From contig JACPOL010000007.1 in NCBI GenBank assembly GCA_016185065.1, positions 1 to 64,000 of the forward strand: a stretch of 64,000 bases of DNA, written 5' to 3'. Made by a program: the position numbers and the translations under genes. This document shows, piece by piece, positions 55,402 to 64,000 of this stretch. The notes beneath the pieces are model-generated. The model was not told the DNA's origin and ran no database searches. It saw nothing but the letters and a program-made list of their open reading frames with translations. Origin of the DNA: Chlamydiales bacterium (GTDB lineage Bacteria > Chlamydiota > Chlamydiia > Chlamydiales > Rhabdochlamydiaceae). How positions within the stretch are numbered: position 1 is the first letter of the stretch; each line of letters opens with the position of its first letter.

Positions 55402-57513
55402 ATGTCTGAAGGATTGAATCCACAACAACAGGAAGCGGTAAACCATATCGAGGGCCCAGCTCTTGTTCTGGCTGGCGCAGGGTCTGGGAAGACGCGGATC
55501 ATCACTTTCCGCATCGCCCACCTTCTAAGCTTGGGCGTTCCCGCTTCAGATATTCTCGCTGTTACTTTTACCAACAAGGCAGCTGGCGAGATGCGCGAGA
55601 GAATTCATAAACTCACGCACCAGTCGGTGCAGGCGAGCACCTACCACAGCTTGTGCGCGAAGATTCTGCGGGAGTCGATCGATGCATTGGGCTTTCAGCG
55701 CGATTTTGTGATCTTCGATGAGGATGATAGTGAGAAGGTTTTAAAGGAGTGTCTAATTGCGCTTCACTGCAAAGAGGAGAAGAGCTTCCTAAAAACGGCA
55801 AAGCTGCAGATCTCTACAGCAAAAAACCAGCTTTTAGAACCTGAAAAAGTGGCCGAAGAGGATGATTTCACAGGCTCTCTCTATCGCCTCTATCAGCAGA
55901 AGCTTAAAGAGTATAATGCTCTCGATTTCGATGATCTTCTCTTTCTCTCGGTCAAACTCTTCCGCACCTTCCCAGAAATTTTGGAGAGGTATCAGAAGCG
56001 CTGGAGATTCGTCTTAATCGACGAGTATCAAGACACAAATACAGCTCAATACCTTCTTACAAAACTTCTTTCCGATAAGCATCAAAACGTATTTGCAGTG
56101 GGAGATCCGGACCAGTCGATCTACTCCTGGCGCGGCGCTGACGTGCACAACATTTTAAACTTCGAGCGCGACTTCCCTGGAGCTAAGATCATCTCCTTAG
56201 AACAGAACTACCGCAGCCGGAAGAACATCCTCGATGCTGCCAATGCCCTCATTGAGAACAACACGGGGCGCTTTGAGAAAAATCTCTGGAGCGACCGCGG
56301 CGAGGGAGAGAAGGTCGGGATCTTCGTTGCTGAGAATGAGCGCGCCGAGACGGATTTCGTCATGAAGCGCTTAAAAAAGCATCACGAAGATGAGATGCTC
56401 TCGCTAAGCGACTGTGTGATCTTCTACCGCACCCACTTCCAATCGCGCGCATTTGAGGATGCTCTCCTGAGAGAGAGAATCCCCTACGTAATTATCGGCG
56501 GCCTCTCCTTCTATCAGAGAAGAGAGGTGAAGGACATTCTCGCCTTTTTAAGACTAACTCTAGGCGGAAGTGATTTCATCTCGTTTGCGCGCACGATCAA
56601 TCTTCCCAAGCGTGGCTTTGGCGAGGCGACGATCGCTTCGCTCCGCACATTTGCACAAGAGAGCGGTGTTGACATCCTCTCGGCATGCATGGCGCTTGTG
56701 GAGAGAAGAGGCGACTTCAAGCTAAGCCAGAGGCAGTATGATGGCCTCAAGAGCTATGTCTCTCTCATTCAGAGTTTAAGAGAGATGGTCCAGCTCAAAG
56801 TGCCGCTTCACGAGCTTGTCTCTCACGCCATTGAGCGCTCCTCTTACATCGAGATGCTGAAAGAGGATCCAGAGACCTATCAAGAGCGTCGCGAAAACCT
56901 GGAAGAGCTCGTCTCCAAAGCCGCGGAATGGGAGCGCGAGACCGACAAACCCACCTTAGCTGCCTTTTTGGAAGAGCTCTCATTGAAGAGCGCGCACGAC
57001 GACAAGAATCAGGACATCCCTGCTGTGCGACTCATGACTCTGCACAATAGCAAAGGGCTCGAGTTTGCTCTAGTATTCATCGTGGGCATGGAAGAGGAGC
57101 TCTTCCCTCATGCGAACTCGCTGGGGAGCTCCGAAGCCCTCGAAGAGGAGAGGCGCCTCTGCTACGTGGGCATGACGCGCGCAAGAGAGTTTCTCTATCT
57201 AACCTCTTCACGCTACCGCTTCCTCTGGGGCGTTCCTCGCAACATGAACCCGAGCCGGTTTCTCGAAGAGATTCCCTCGAACTACGTCCAGCTCTACCAC
57301 AAGAGGGCTGCTCCTGAAAGGGAGATCGATCCCTTCGAAGAAGAGAGCGGCTTTGCTGTTGGCCAAGAGGTTCTCCACCGCGACTTCGGAGTGGGCATCA
57401 TCGAAAGAAGCTACCAGACCTCCTACGGGCTTACCTACGATCTCTTCTTTCCACAGGCAAATGCCCGACGCACCCTCATCGCCAAGTTCGCCAAACTCGT
57501 CCCCGTAGCATAA
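55402..57513 (+). CDS. pcrA: ATP-dependent DNA helicase UvrD/PcrA
   Basis: About 703 residues from ATG 55402. SF1A motifs in order: GLNPQQQEAV (Q), LAGAGSGKTRIIT (I), TFTNKAAGEMRERI (Ia), FVLIDEYQDTN (II), AVGDPDQSIYSWRGA (III), NYRSRKNIL (IV), LMTLHNSKGLEF (V), VGMTRAREFLYLTSS (VI). A Tudor-like C-terminal part (VLHRDFGVGIIE) follows, as in PcrA. It unwinds DNA in excision and mismatch repair. In Chlamydia uvrD precedes rpoN; a GT9 gene is inserted here. Confidence 0.95.
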   Translation: MSEGLNPQQQEAVNHIEGPALVLAGAGSGKTRIITFRIAHLLSLGVPASDILAVTFTNKAAGEMRERIHKLTHQSVQASTYHSLCAKILRESIDALGFQRDFVIFDEDDSEKVLKECLIALHCKEEKSFLKTAKLQISTAKNQLLEPEKVAEEDDFTGSLYRLYQQKLKEYNALDFDDLLFLSVKLFRTFPEILERYQKRWRFVLIDEYQDTNTAQYLLTKLLSDKHQNVFAVGDPDQSIYSWRGADVHNILNFERDFPGAKIISLEQNYRSRKNILDAANALIENNTGRFEKNLWSDRGEGEKVGIFVAENERAETDFVMKRLKKHHEDEMLSLSDCVIFYRTHFQSRAFEDALLRERIPYVIIGGLSFYQRREVKDILAFLRLTLGGSDFISFARTINLPKRGFGEATIASLRTFAQESGVDILSACMALVERRGDFKLSQRQYDGLKSYVSLIQSLREMVQLKVPLHELVSHAIERSSYIEMLKEDPETYQERRENLEELVSKAAEWERETDKPTLAAFLEELSLKSAHDDKNQDIPAVRLMTLHNSKGLEFALVFIVGMEEELFPHANSLGSSEALEEERRLCYVGMTRAREFLYLTSSRYRFLWGVPRNMNPSRFLEEIPSNYVQLYHKRAAPEREIDPFEEESGFAVGQEVLHRDFGVGIIERSYQTSYGLTYDLFFPQANARRTLIAKFAKLVPVA

Positions 57514-57540
57514 GCCATGCTCTGCACGGCTTGCTCGGGG

Positions 57541-57733
57541 GCGCTCGGAAGAGCCCGCCGGAAAAATGGACATTAATGGACGAAAACGGACAGGAAACGG
57601 ACGAAAATGGACAGGCGGGCAAGAGAAAGGGAAAGAATTCTTTCTTCGGCGCGTGTCCGTTCTCGTCCGTTTCCTGTCCATTCCCGTCCGTTGACGTCCA
57701 TTTCTTCTCCGAGCGCTCTTCCCCCCGGCGGGC
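57541..57733 (-). repeat. GGAC/GTCC phased palindromic intergenic repeat, copy 6 (inverted orientation)
   Basis: GGAC at 57568, 57578, 57588, 57599 and 57609; GTCC at 57655, 57665, 57676, 57686 and 57696. Loop AAAGAATTCTTT, reversed relative to copies 1 and 3-5. Convergent position between pcrA and the GT9 gene. Confidence 0.9.
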
Positions 57734-57754
57734 TCTTCCGAGCGCTCTTTTTTT
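57711..57754 (+). terminator. possible intrinsic terminator of pcrA made from repeat copy 6 edge
   Basis: GAGCGCTC occurs at 57711-57718 and 57740-57747, each self-complementary and complementary to the other, followed by seven T (57748-57754). Confidence 0.5.
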
Positions 57755-57762
57755 CCTCAGAG

Positions 57763-58722
57763 CTAGGCCCTCGGCCTAGCTCTAAGGAAGCGAGCGATGA
57801 CTTGGTCGACGGTGATCCATTTTTTCCAGTGCTTGTCGCGCAGGCGTAGACCTTTGAGGTTGGGGATCCAGAGCGGCGGGAAGAGAACCTCCCCTTTTGT
57901 CCATGCGGGGCGCCAGAATTTGGCGGTAAGCGCATTGCGGCAGATAGTGAGCGTTGGAATGTTAAGGCAGGAGGCGAGATGCCCTATTCCAGAATCGTTT
58001 CCAATCATGTAACCAGATTCATAAATGTAGTGAGCGCACTCATCTAGCGAGTGAAAAAGAGGCGCCTCCAATGTGGGATCTGAAAATAGAGAGGAGCTCT
58101 TCTTCTCCTGCTCTGTGAGAATAAAGACCGGCCTATATCCCAACTTCTTCAAACGCTCGTTGAGTTTGATAAACTTCTCTTCAGGCCAGTTCTTGCCTGG
58201 GCGCGAACTCGTGGGATGGAGCAGAACTCGGTTAGGATAGCGTCCGTGTGCAGCTTCGGCAGGAGGATGGATTCCATTGCTCTTGCTCGTCTTTTCTAAC
58301 TTCAGCTGATCTCTGCAGAAAAGATAGAGGTTGTCTGCAAACGGAAGATTCCCATCAAACTTTCCATTCTCCCAGTAGCGGTAGTCGGTGTTGGGGGTTG
58401 CAATTGGATTCAGAATGGTGGTTTTTTTTGGATGGTTGAGTTCGCAGTGGGCGATAATCGCCTGCATCCAGGGGGACTTCTCATAAAAAATAAAAATACG
58501 CGCACACTGCTCAAGCTCTATTGAAAGCTCCTCAAGAGCGGGAAATGGACGAATAGGAAGGCCGGGAAACCAGCTCTGCATTCCCGAGAGAAATGGGTGG
58601 TAAGTCGTTACGTGATCGCCATTCAGATGCAGGTTGTTCGAGAGAATAAGCGAAATTAATCCATCTCCCAAACCCAAACAACTTAAAACGACCGATCTCT
58701 TTCTATTATTTTCTTGATTCAT
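57763..58722 (-). CDS. glycosyltransferase family 9 (heptosyltransferase-like)
   Basis: 319 residues. GT9 features: SCLGLGDGLISLILSN at the N-terminus, VLLHPTSSRPGKNWPEEKFIKL in the nucleotide-binding domain, MIGNDSGIGHLASCLNIPTLTI as the C-terminal donor site. Heptose transfer to LPS core is the usual job; the chlamydial acceptor is uncertain. The stop lies in a perfect hairpin (AGAGCTAGGCC/GGCCTAGCTCT, 57759-57783), without a following T run on the coding strand. Confidence 0.85.
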   Translation of the reverse strand: MNQENNRKRSVVLSCLGLGDGLISLILSNNLHLNGDHVTTYHPFLSGMQSWFPGLPIRPFPALEELSIELEQCARIFIFYEKSPWMQAIIAHCELNHPKKTTILNPIATPNTDYRYWENGKFDGNLPFADNLYLFCRDQLKLEKTSKSNGIHPPAEAAHGRYPNRVLLHPTSSRPGKNWPEEKFIKLNERLKKLGYRPVFILTEQEKKSSSLFSDPTLEAPLFHSLDECAHYIYESGYMIGNDSGIGHLASCLNIPTLTICRNALTAKFWRPAWTKGEVLFPPLWIPNLKGLRLRDKHWKKWITVDQVIARFLRARPRA

Positions 58723-58784
58723 TCTTTAATTCACTCTATTAAAAAAATAAGAGCGCGTATTTTTCGTAATCTACATAAGTATAC

Positions 58785-60125
58785 ATGAATAACCTTTTAT
58801 TGGGACAACTCCCGCAAGTCGGCGTTCGCCAAAACCAGAATCTCCTTCTCTCCATGGCAATGCAGCAGGCTTTTCATGTCTTGCAGATGCCCATCATGGA
58901 GCTCGAACACTGGTTAAAAAACGAGATCGAGCAGAACCCGGTTTTGGAATATGAAGATCGGATAGATGAAGAGGAGGAAAAAGAGCTCGACTTCGACCAG
59001 AATCGGCCTGGAGCGTTTGAGATGGTGGATCAAGAGTCTGAAGCCCCGCTTTTCGAAGAGCAGATGCATGAGCTCTCTCTCTTTGCACACCTCATGGTCC
59101 AAGCAGAGATGGCGCTCTCTCCAGAAGAGCTCAAGGTTGCAGAGCTATTAATCGGGAATCTAGATGAGAGAGGCTTTCTCAGCACACCTCTCTCTACACT
59201 CTTCTCTAAAGATGAGCTTAGCCTTGCCGAGCTCGTCCTCAGCAAGGTTCAAACATTTGATCCTCCAGGCGTTGCAGCCTGCAGTTTAAAAGAGTCTCTT
59301 CTTCTTCAGCTGTGTTTGAAGGGAAAAGAACATACTCTTGCCTACTCTCTGATTGAGCTTCATTTTGAAGAGCTCGTCCACAATCGCCTCCCTCTTCTCC
59401 AAAAAAAACTTGGCTGCACAAGTGAAGAGCTTCAAAAAGCGATCTTCCAGGAGATTGCAAACTTAGATCTACATCCCGCTTCGCGTTTTAATCTCGATCC
59501 CGTTCAGCCCATCATCCCCGATCTAATTCTTTCGAAAGAGGAAGAGGAGTGGAAGGTAGAGGTTAACGAGGAGGCTCTTCCCTCCTTTCGCGTGGCTCCC
59601 GTTTTTCTTGATGCGAGCGAGAATCCTTCGCAAGAGAATCGTTTCTTTAGACGCCAGATTGCCGCGGCAAGGTGGCTCGAGCGGATCCTGGAAAAAAGAC
59701 GTAAAACACTCCAAGAGATCGGCGCTTTTCTGATTAAAAAACAGGCGGCATTTTTAAACGGAGAGACCAGCGCGCCTCTTCCTCTAATGATGCAAGAGCT
59801 AACAACAGCGCTTTCGCTTCACCACTCGACGATTGTCCGCGCAGTCTCGAGCAAGTATGTTCTCTGCAGGCAGGGGCTTCTACCTCTGCGCAGCTTCTTC
59901 ACCCACTCTATCCAAAAAGAGAGCAGCGCTGAAGTCTCCTCAGAACAGGTGAAAGAGATCTTGCGCGCACTCGTGGAAAAAGAGGATAAACACTCTCCCC
60001 TTTCAGATCAGGCTCTCTCAAAGCGCATTCAGCGCGAAGGGATCCCTGTTGCAAGACGCACAGTCACTAAGTATAGAAAAGCGCTAAGAATCGCCTCCGC
60101 TACCGCCCGCAAGAATCACTTTTAA
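58785..60125 (+). CDS. rpoN: RNA polymerase sigma-54 factor RpoN
   Basis: 446 residues. Region I is Q/L-rich (LLLSMAMQQAFHVLQMPIMELEHWL). A long acidic region II follows (EEKELDFDQN). Core-binding and HTH parts: DPPGVAACSLKESLLLQL, HHSTIVRAVSSKYV. The RpoN box ARRTVTKYR lies near the C-terminus and is one residue off the consensus ARRTVAKYR. ATG 58785 is the start. The final 26 bases overlap the next gene tail to tail. An activator with a sigma-54 AAA domain is not in the window. Confidence 0.95.
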   Translation: MNNLLLGQLPQVGVRQNQNLLLSMAMQQAFHVLQMPIMELEHWLKNEIEQNPVLEYEDRIDEEEEKELDFDQNRPGAFEMVDQESEAPLFEEQMHELSLFAHLMVQAEMALSPEELKVAELLIGNLDERGFLSTPLSTLFSKDELSLAELVLSKVQTFDPPGVAACSLKESLLLQLCLKGKEHTLAYSLIELHFEELVHNRLPLLQKKLGCTSEELQKAIFQEIANLDLHPASRFNLDPVQPIIPDLILSKEEEEWKVEVNEEALPSFRVAPVFLDASENPSQENRFFRRQIAAARWLERILEKRRKTLQEIGAFLIKKQAAFLNGETSAPLPLMMQELTTALSLHHSTIVRAVSSKYVLCRQGLLPLRSFFTHSIQKESSAEVSSEQVKEILRALVEKEDKHSPLSDQALSKRIQREGIPVARRTVTKYRKALRIASATARKNHF

Positions 60126-60915
60126 AGTAGGCGACTACTAGTATTTTCCAGCGGAGGGAGAGCTTCTTCTGCTTCTCTATGGAGTGCAAGATTTCTGAAG
60201 GAGCGAGCTTTGAAAAAGTTACGATCTCTTCATCCGTTAAACGGACCATCACAAAGAGCGCCTCTTCGGGTTTTGGGAGTATCGCTCTCAAGTTTTTTTC
60301 ACACTTTTTAAAGATTCGATGGTCCGATCGCAGCCGAAGAAGGAGAGCTGCCAGTAGAAGCCAGGGAAGAATAGCAATTCTCTCTAGAGCAGGAATCCAG
60401 ATCGCAGCGTAACTTGCGCATACGGCAAGAAGCAGCGTGAAAAGAAAGAGGCTTCCTTCAAATGAGGTGCGAAAAAGAGGGCCTAGCCACCTGCGCCATG
60501 ATCTCTCTGAAGTGAGATAGGCAAAGTGCTCTTCGAAACGATTGGAAAGAAGAGGTGTACGCACCGCATGCACAGCCTCATGCGCAAGCACTTCGCTGCG
60601 CTTATAAAATCCAAAATAGGAGCCGCTCTTAAACTTGGGATGGAGTTGAATTAGGGGCGGATTGCCAAGCCAGGTTACGGCGCCCTGCCAAAAAGGAAGG
60701 CGGCTTCTGCTGTAGAACGCCTTTACCCAGTCGGCAGAGAAGCCAAAAAGCGTGCGTGTAGACTGGTGCGCATCTCTCCACTCTTCTTGCGAAAGAAGAG
60801 TGTTAATCTCCTCTTCCTCTTCGGAGTTTTCTATGCGTTTTAAAAACTCTGCTTCACTTTCAGAAGGAGCAGGAAGAATCCCTCTCTGATTAAGCGAGAG
60901 AAGATCAGAGGACAT
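60100..60915 (-). CDS. membrane protein with HEXXH zincin motif
   Basis: 271 residues, unrecognised by name. VLAHEAVHAVR contains H112-E113-x-x-H116; RFEEHFAYL 12 residues on supplies a glutamate that could be the third zinc ligand. Two hydrophobic segments (about 150-170 and 178-195) follow. The acidic N-terminal part (EEEEEINTLLSQEE) is soluble. The overlap of 26 bases with rpoN and 11 with the next GT gene is tight. Peptidase activity is plausible but not proven. Confidence 0.72.
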   Translation of the reverse strand: MSSDLLSLNQRGILPAPSESEAEFLKRIENSEEEEEINTLLSQEEWRDAHQSTRTLFGFSADWVKAFYSRSRLPFWQGAVTWLGNPPLIQLHPKFKSGSYFGFYKRSEVLAHEAVHAVRTPLLSNRFEEHFAYLTSERSWRRWLGPLFRTSFEGSLFLFTLLLAVCASYAAIWIPALERIAILPWLLLAALLLRLRSDHRIFKKCEKNLRAILPKPEEALFVMVRLTDEEIVTFSKLAPSEILHSIEKQKKLSLRWKILVVAYFKSDSCGR

Positions 60916-62014
60916 GGCGCTTTTTGTAGAAGAGTGTGAAGAGGATGCTGAGGCCGATCAGATTTAAAGCTCCGATCGCTCCCACAACGAGAAAGAGTTT
61001 ATTCGATTTTTTGGTAATCACCATCAGACGCTCGCGCACCATCTTCTCAAATTTACTCTCATCTTCAAACCACTGACCAGCATAGAGGTGGTAGGCCCAC
61101 ATCGCCTCTTTTTCTGTGGGTGCATCGAAGTAGAAGGCGGGGAAGACGATATCCTGGCGTCCCTCTTGATTGTTAGACTCTTTAATCGCATTGCCAAAAA
61201 GGAGGAAGGTGCGGTGGAGGACGCGGTTTAGCACCTCATCACGCGCGGTGCCTGGGTAATCTTTTTCGATCTGATCCCACTCTTTTTTAAGCGAGGTCAT
61301 GCATGTTTTCAGAATGGGGTGTCCAGGCGAGATCCCGATTAGATTATTTGTGGGGAAAACACACGAGGGCAAGCTGCTCATGTAGGGCATATCCATGCCG
61401 CAGTAGAAATTATAAGCGAGGTTCATCGAATCGAAGGATTTAAAACACTTCACATCGTGATCGACGTAGACGCCCCCCTCTTGATAGAGGATCTCGTAGC
61501 GGAGAACATCCGACTTCTCGCCATAGTTGTCGGTTTTGTGATAGCAGCTCTCGAGCATCAAAAAATTAAAGTCGCGCACCAGCTTGAGCTTCATCCCCGG
61601 GCAGGGAAGGGGTCTCTCTCTATCTGTCCAAAAATTGATAGTCCATCCAGGATGCTTTGCAATCCATCCACGGACGTTCTCGACCGACTCGCGAGGAAAA
61701 GGCTTCGGGCCGAGCCAGATGAGATGGAGTGTGTTAGGAATGCGATTTTCGCGCTGGCTCTTCTCTGAAAGAAGGCTCTTCTTAGAATCGTAGAGAGCTT
61801 TGAAAAACCGCAGGTTCTCAAAATCCTCTTTTGTCTGAATGTAACTCCAAGAAGGGGAGCCTCTTCCCATCAAGCTCTCAAAATCCTCTGCGCCACTCTT
61901 CTGGATCTGAGCTTGCGCCTGCGAGGGCTTCTTGATGCCGAGAAAGAGAGCTCCTGCACTTAAGCAGACTGTAAAAGCGCAGAGAACAATGAGAAGTTTA
62001 CGCCTTTTTGACAT
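60905..62014 (-). CDS. DXD-motif glycosyltransferase, membrane-anchored (copy 1)
   Basis: 369 residues. N-terminal signal anchor (LLIVLCAFTVCLSAGALFLG). The sugar-binding DXD region reads IPNTLHLIWLGPKPFP, INFWTDRERP, YGEKSDVLRYEILYQEGGVYVDHDVKC; DHD holds the metal-bound sugar nucleotide. C-terminal membrane helix (LFLVVGAIGALNLIGLSILFTLF). The order is that of OCH1-like and clostridial-toxin-like transferases. Two more copies follow upstream, overlapping by 17 and 8 bases. A double-anchored glycosyltransferase facing outside the cytosol lacks an obvious sugar nucleotide supply. Confidence 0.85.
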   Translation of the reverse strand: MSKRRKLLIVLCAFTVCLSAGALFLGIKKPSQAQAQIQKSGAEDFESLMGRGSPSWSYIQTKEDFENLRFFKALYDSKKSLLSEKSQRENRIPNTLHLIWLGPKPFPRESVENVRGWIAKHPGWTINFWTDRERPLPCPGMKLKLVRDFNFLMLESCYHKTDNYGEKSDVLRYEILYQEGGVYVDHDVKCFKSFDSMNLAYNFYCGMDMPYMSSLPSCVFPTNNLIGISPGHPILKTCMTSLKKEWDQIEKDYPGTARDEVLNRVLHRTFLLFGNAIKESNNQEGRQDIVFPAFYFDAPTEKEAMWAYHLYAGQWFEDESKFEKMVRERLMVITKKSNKLFLVVGAIGALNLIGLSILFTLFYKKRHVL

Positions 62015-63080
62015 CGCCTCTTCTCAATTGCCAGATTAGAGCTGCAGCAAGCGATAGGTTGCATGCGAGAAGCAGAAAAGCGAGAATTCGCATGTTGCTG
62101 GTCTTTTGCGAGATCTTATCCATCTTTTTCTGAACGAACTTCTCTCCAGCGCTGCTCTTCACCTTCTGATCCGACCAGGCAGTTGCATAGAAGTGTTTTG
62201 AGTAGAGCGAGGGCATGCCGCTTTTAGCAAAGAAATAGGAGGCAGGAAGAACGATATCGACGTTACTATCGCGGTTCAAAATATCCTCTTTTAAAGCATT
62301 GGTCAGCGCGATATAGGTGCGCTGCATGACGACCTCTGTCCGAGAGTAGCTATCTCTTCCCTGATATTTTTTGCCAAGTCCTTCCCAGTGCTGGGCAATT
62401 AGATCGATCACTTTGCGCAGTGCAGGGTGGTTAGGTCTTGAACCGATGACGCCATTTCCACAGGTGACGCTCTGGCCTACAAAAGGCTCGTGCGGCGTCT
62501 CTAGGCCGCAGTAGAAATCGTAGGCGGTGTGCAGTGGCAAGAAGGGCTGGAGGCAGTTCGCATCGTGATCGACGTAGACTCCACCCTCCTGATTCAAGAT
62601 CTCATAGCGAAGGATATCCGACTTCTCTCCATAATTCTGCGACTGGATGTAGCAGTGTCCCAAGCGGGAGAAGTTAAAATCTTTGACAAACACCTTCTGC
62701 ATCCCTCGGCAAGGAGTTGGCCGATCGCGATCCGTCCAGAACTTCACTGTCCAATCGGGATTCTGGGCCATCCACATGCGGACGTTCTCCACGGATTCGG
62801 GAGGAAAAGCTTTAGGCCCTAGCCAGATGAAGTGGATTGTCTTGGGGATTTTTACGCTTCTTCGGGCTGATGCCAGCTCCTTTGAACTCTTCTCATAAAC
62901 GCGTTTGCACGCTTCTAAAAAAGAGCGATCCTCTTGCTGAACGATGTGACTCCAGTGTTTGGTTCCATCACCCATCAGGGAGTAGAACTCCTCTTTCGAT
63001 TTATCCACTGGCTTCTTATCGCCAGAGCAGGCGCTCATCAGGCTAAGAATGCAAGCAAGCAAAATGAGGCTATTACGCAT
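61998..63080 (-). CDS. DXD-motif glycosyltransferase, lipoprotein type (copy 2)
   Basis: About 360 residues from ATG 63080. A lipobox (LMSAC at about residues 14-18) follows a short hydrophobic run (LILLACILSLM), so it should be a lipoprotein. Domain blocks match copy 1: IPKTIHFIWLGPKAFPPESVENVRMW, VKFWTDRDRP, YGEKSDILRYEILNQEGGVYVDHDANC. A C-terminal membrane helix (ILAFLLLACNLSLAAALIW) ends it. A lipoprotein with a second anchor is odd. Overlaps copies 1 and 3. Confidence 0.85.
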   Translation of the reverse strand: MRNSLILLACILSLMSACSGDKKPVDKSKEEFYSLMGDGTKHWSHIVQQEDRSFLEACKRVYEKSSKELASARRSVKIPKTIHFIWLGPKAFPPESVENVRMWMAQNPDWTVKFWTDRDRPTPCRGMQKVFVKDFNFSRLGHCYIQSQNYGEKSDILRYEILNQEGGVYVDHDANCLQPFLPLHTAYDFYCGLETPHEPFVGQSVTCGNGVIGSRPNHPALRKVIDLIAQHWEGLGKKYQGRDSYSRTEVVMQRTYIALTNALKEDILNRDSNVDIVLPASYFFAKSGMPSLYSKHFYATAWSDQKVKSSAGEKFVQKKMDKISQKTSNMRILAFLLLACNLSLAAALIWQLRRGDVKKA

Positions 63081-64000
63081 GGCTTGCTCTCCTGTATGTG
63101 ATGACAAGAGCCAGCATAAGAAGGCCGCAGAAGCCGGTCATCATGATGAGCAGGAGTTCTGTCGTCGCAACCCTGCTTAAAATCTCCTCGCTATCTTGAA
63201 TGAGCTTCTTCTCGGAAGAGCTCTCCTGCTTTAGCCAGACCCCTTCATGAGAGTGTGTTGCAAAAGCGTGCTCTGATGCTACTTTTTGGCTAAAAAACGC
63301 AGAGGGAAGCACGATATCTACGTTCCTATCTCGGTCGATCTTCTGATGGATCCCCTCATTGAGAGCATAAAAGGAGCGGTGCTTAACGCGGTTCATTACA
63401 GATAGGGGGTCGCTTCCAGGATAGTCGGCTTCAAGCTGCTGCCAGCGCCTTTTCACCCAGTCGATCGCAGCGGCAAGAACAGGATGCTGAGCTCTCGATC
63501 CGATGATGTGCGTTCCAGGAAAGAGAGATGAGCTTAAAATCGAGGGAGCAAGCTCTTCAAGCCCGCAGTAGAAGTCATACGCGGCGTTGAGAGGCTCAAA
63601 ATTTGCATTGCAGAGGAGGTCGTGGTCAATATAGAGCCCGCCCTCTGCAAGAAGAATCTCGTAGCGCAGAAGCTCGGAACGCTCGCAAAAATTGTCTGAT
63701 AAAAAGTAGTTAGAGAGCAGATTGGGAAGGTGGCAATCTTCTACTAAAACCTTCTGCATTGCGGGATGGGGAGCCGCGCGGTCGATATCGGTCCAGAACT
63801 TGACTGTCCACGAGGGGTGCCTGTCGATCCATGAGGCGATATTTTTCACAGAACCTGGAGGGAACTCTTTAGGTCCGAGCCAAACAACGTGAAGCGTTTT
63901 GGGAATCTTTAGGGCTTCGGAGGGAAGAAGAGCTTTTTCAAAATTCTTTTCATAGAGCTTTTTGAAAAAACCGAGCGTCTCTTTATCCTCTCGCGTCTGA
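63073..64000 (-). CDS. DXD-motif glycosyltransferase (copy 3), cut by window end
   Basis: At least 308 codons. The GTG at 63849 is not the start: the frame continues past 63850 as LKIPKTLHVVWLGPKEFPPGSVKN, matching copies 1 and 2, and runs off the window at 64000. YCxERSELLRYEILLAEGGLYIDHDLLC contains the DHD motif (YIDHDLLC). C-terminal membrane helix (TTELLLIMMTGFCGLLMLALVI). The true start lies beyond the edge. Confidence 0.85.
   Translation of the reverse strand, partial: QTREDKETLGFFKKLYEKNFEKALLPSEALKIPKTLHVVWLGPKEFPPGSVKNIASWIDRHPSWTVKFWTDIDRAAPHPAMQKVLVEDCHLPNLLSNYFLSDNFCERSELLRYEILLAEGGLYIDHDLLCNANFEPLNAAYDFYCGLEELAPSILSSSLFPGTHIIGSRAQHPVLAAAIDWVKRRWQQLEADYPGSDPLSVMNRVKHRSFYALNEGIHQKIDRDRNVDIVLPSAFFSQKVASEHAFATHSHEGVWLKQESSSEKKLIQDSEEILSRVATTELLLIMMTGFCGLLMLALVITYRRASHA

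Noticed and set aside
55360-55402. Sigma-70 promoters in the hsp20/pcrA divergent gap
   Set aside because: TTGACA and TATAGA-like hexamers are present, but spacing (21-22 bases) does not fit.
57759-57783. Hairpin as intrinsic terminator of the GT9 gene
   Set aside because: Strong stem, but it spans the stop codon and no T run follows on the coding strand.

Overview
The window reads as a chromosome segment of an environmental (amoeba- or animal-associated) member of the Chlamydiota. From memory of chlamydial gene order, several neighbourhoods fit: dnaB with mnmG and lplA, mutL next to pepP, rsbU near eno, pcrA/uvrD followed by rpoN, and a groES-groEL pair under a CIRCE operator. The roughly balanced base composition and the large tandem family of F-box/LRR-like proteins point to a Criblamydia-, Waddlia- or Parachlamydia-like lineage rather than to Chlamydia itself. 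That placement is inference; no rRNA gene is present to settle it.

Layout. 0-3.1 kb: phosphoribosyltransferase, exported methyltransferase-like protein, a winged-helix-like hypothetical, tRNA-Ser(GCT). 3.2-9.5 kb: dnaB, three tandem small membrane proteins, a cloverleaf-type inverted repeat, a 28-residue bS22/AURKAIP1-like gene, mnmG and lplA. 9.8-28.5 kb: eleven paralogous minus-strand genes. Each encodes an N-terminal F-box-like helix region, a central helical part, a short LRR, an almost invariant PFFLWFRDTF block, a C-terminal hydrophobic anchor and a YSPMVRL-type end. Most junctions overlap by ATGA. The array is split by an AAA/DUF4143 ATPase gene and a cruciform repeat, and two members are truncated and fused out of frame onto the next copy. 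28.9-30.0 kb: an XRE regulator and Fic protein resembling the 'mobile mystery' A/B pair. 30-37 kb: two glycosyltransferase-like paralogs, a class III nucleotide cyclase coupled to a histidine kinase, pepP and mutL. 37-45 kb: pcnB, a kinase-like protein, rsbU, a SpoU methylase, rsgA, eno. 45-51.3 kb: three proteins sharing an unnamed C-terminal domain, a lipase, a sulfatase-fold membrane enzyme and a 160-bp MITE. 51.3-60.1 kb: MBL hydrolase, tRNA-Arg(ACG), a PrmA-like methylase, groEL/groES with promoter and CIRCE, hsp20, pcrA, a GT9 transferase, rpoN. 60.1-64 kb: an HEXXH membrane protein and three membrane-anchored DXD glycosyltransferases, the last cut by the window end.

The most unusual signal outside genes is a family of six intergenic elements of about 165-200 bp. 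Each is a long imperfect palindrome made of GGAC units spaced 10-11 bp, mirrored by GTCC units with the same spacing, around a loop that often carries GAATTC. They occur in both orientations, so the GGAC motifs lie on about one face of the helix. The most likely host-interaction system is the F-box/LRR/anchor array. Its overlapping stop/start junctions imply co-translation from two promoters that share a 42-bp upstream block, and its sequence patches show recent gene conversion.
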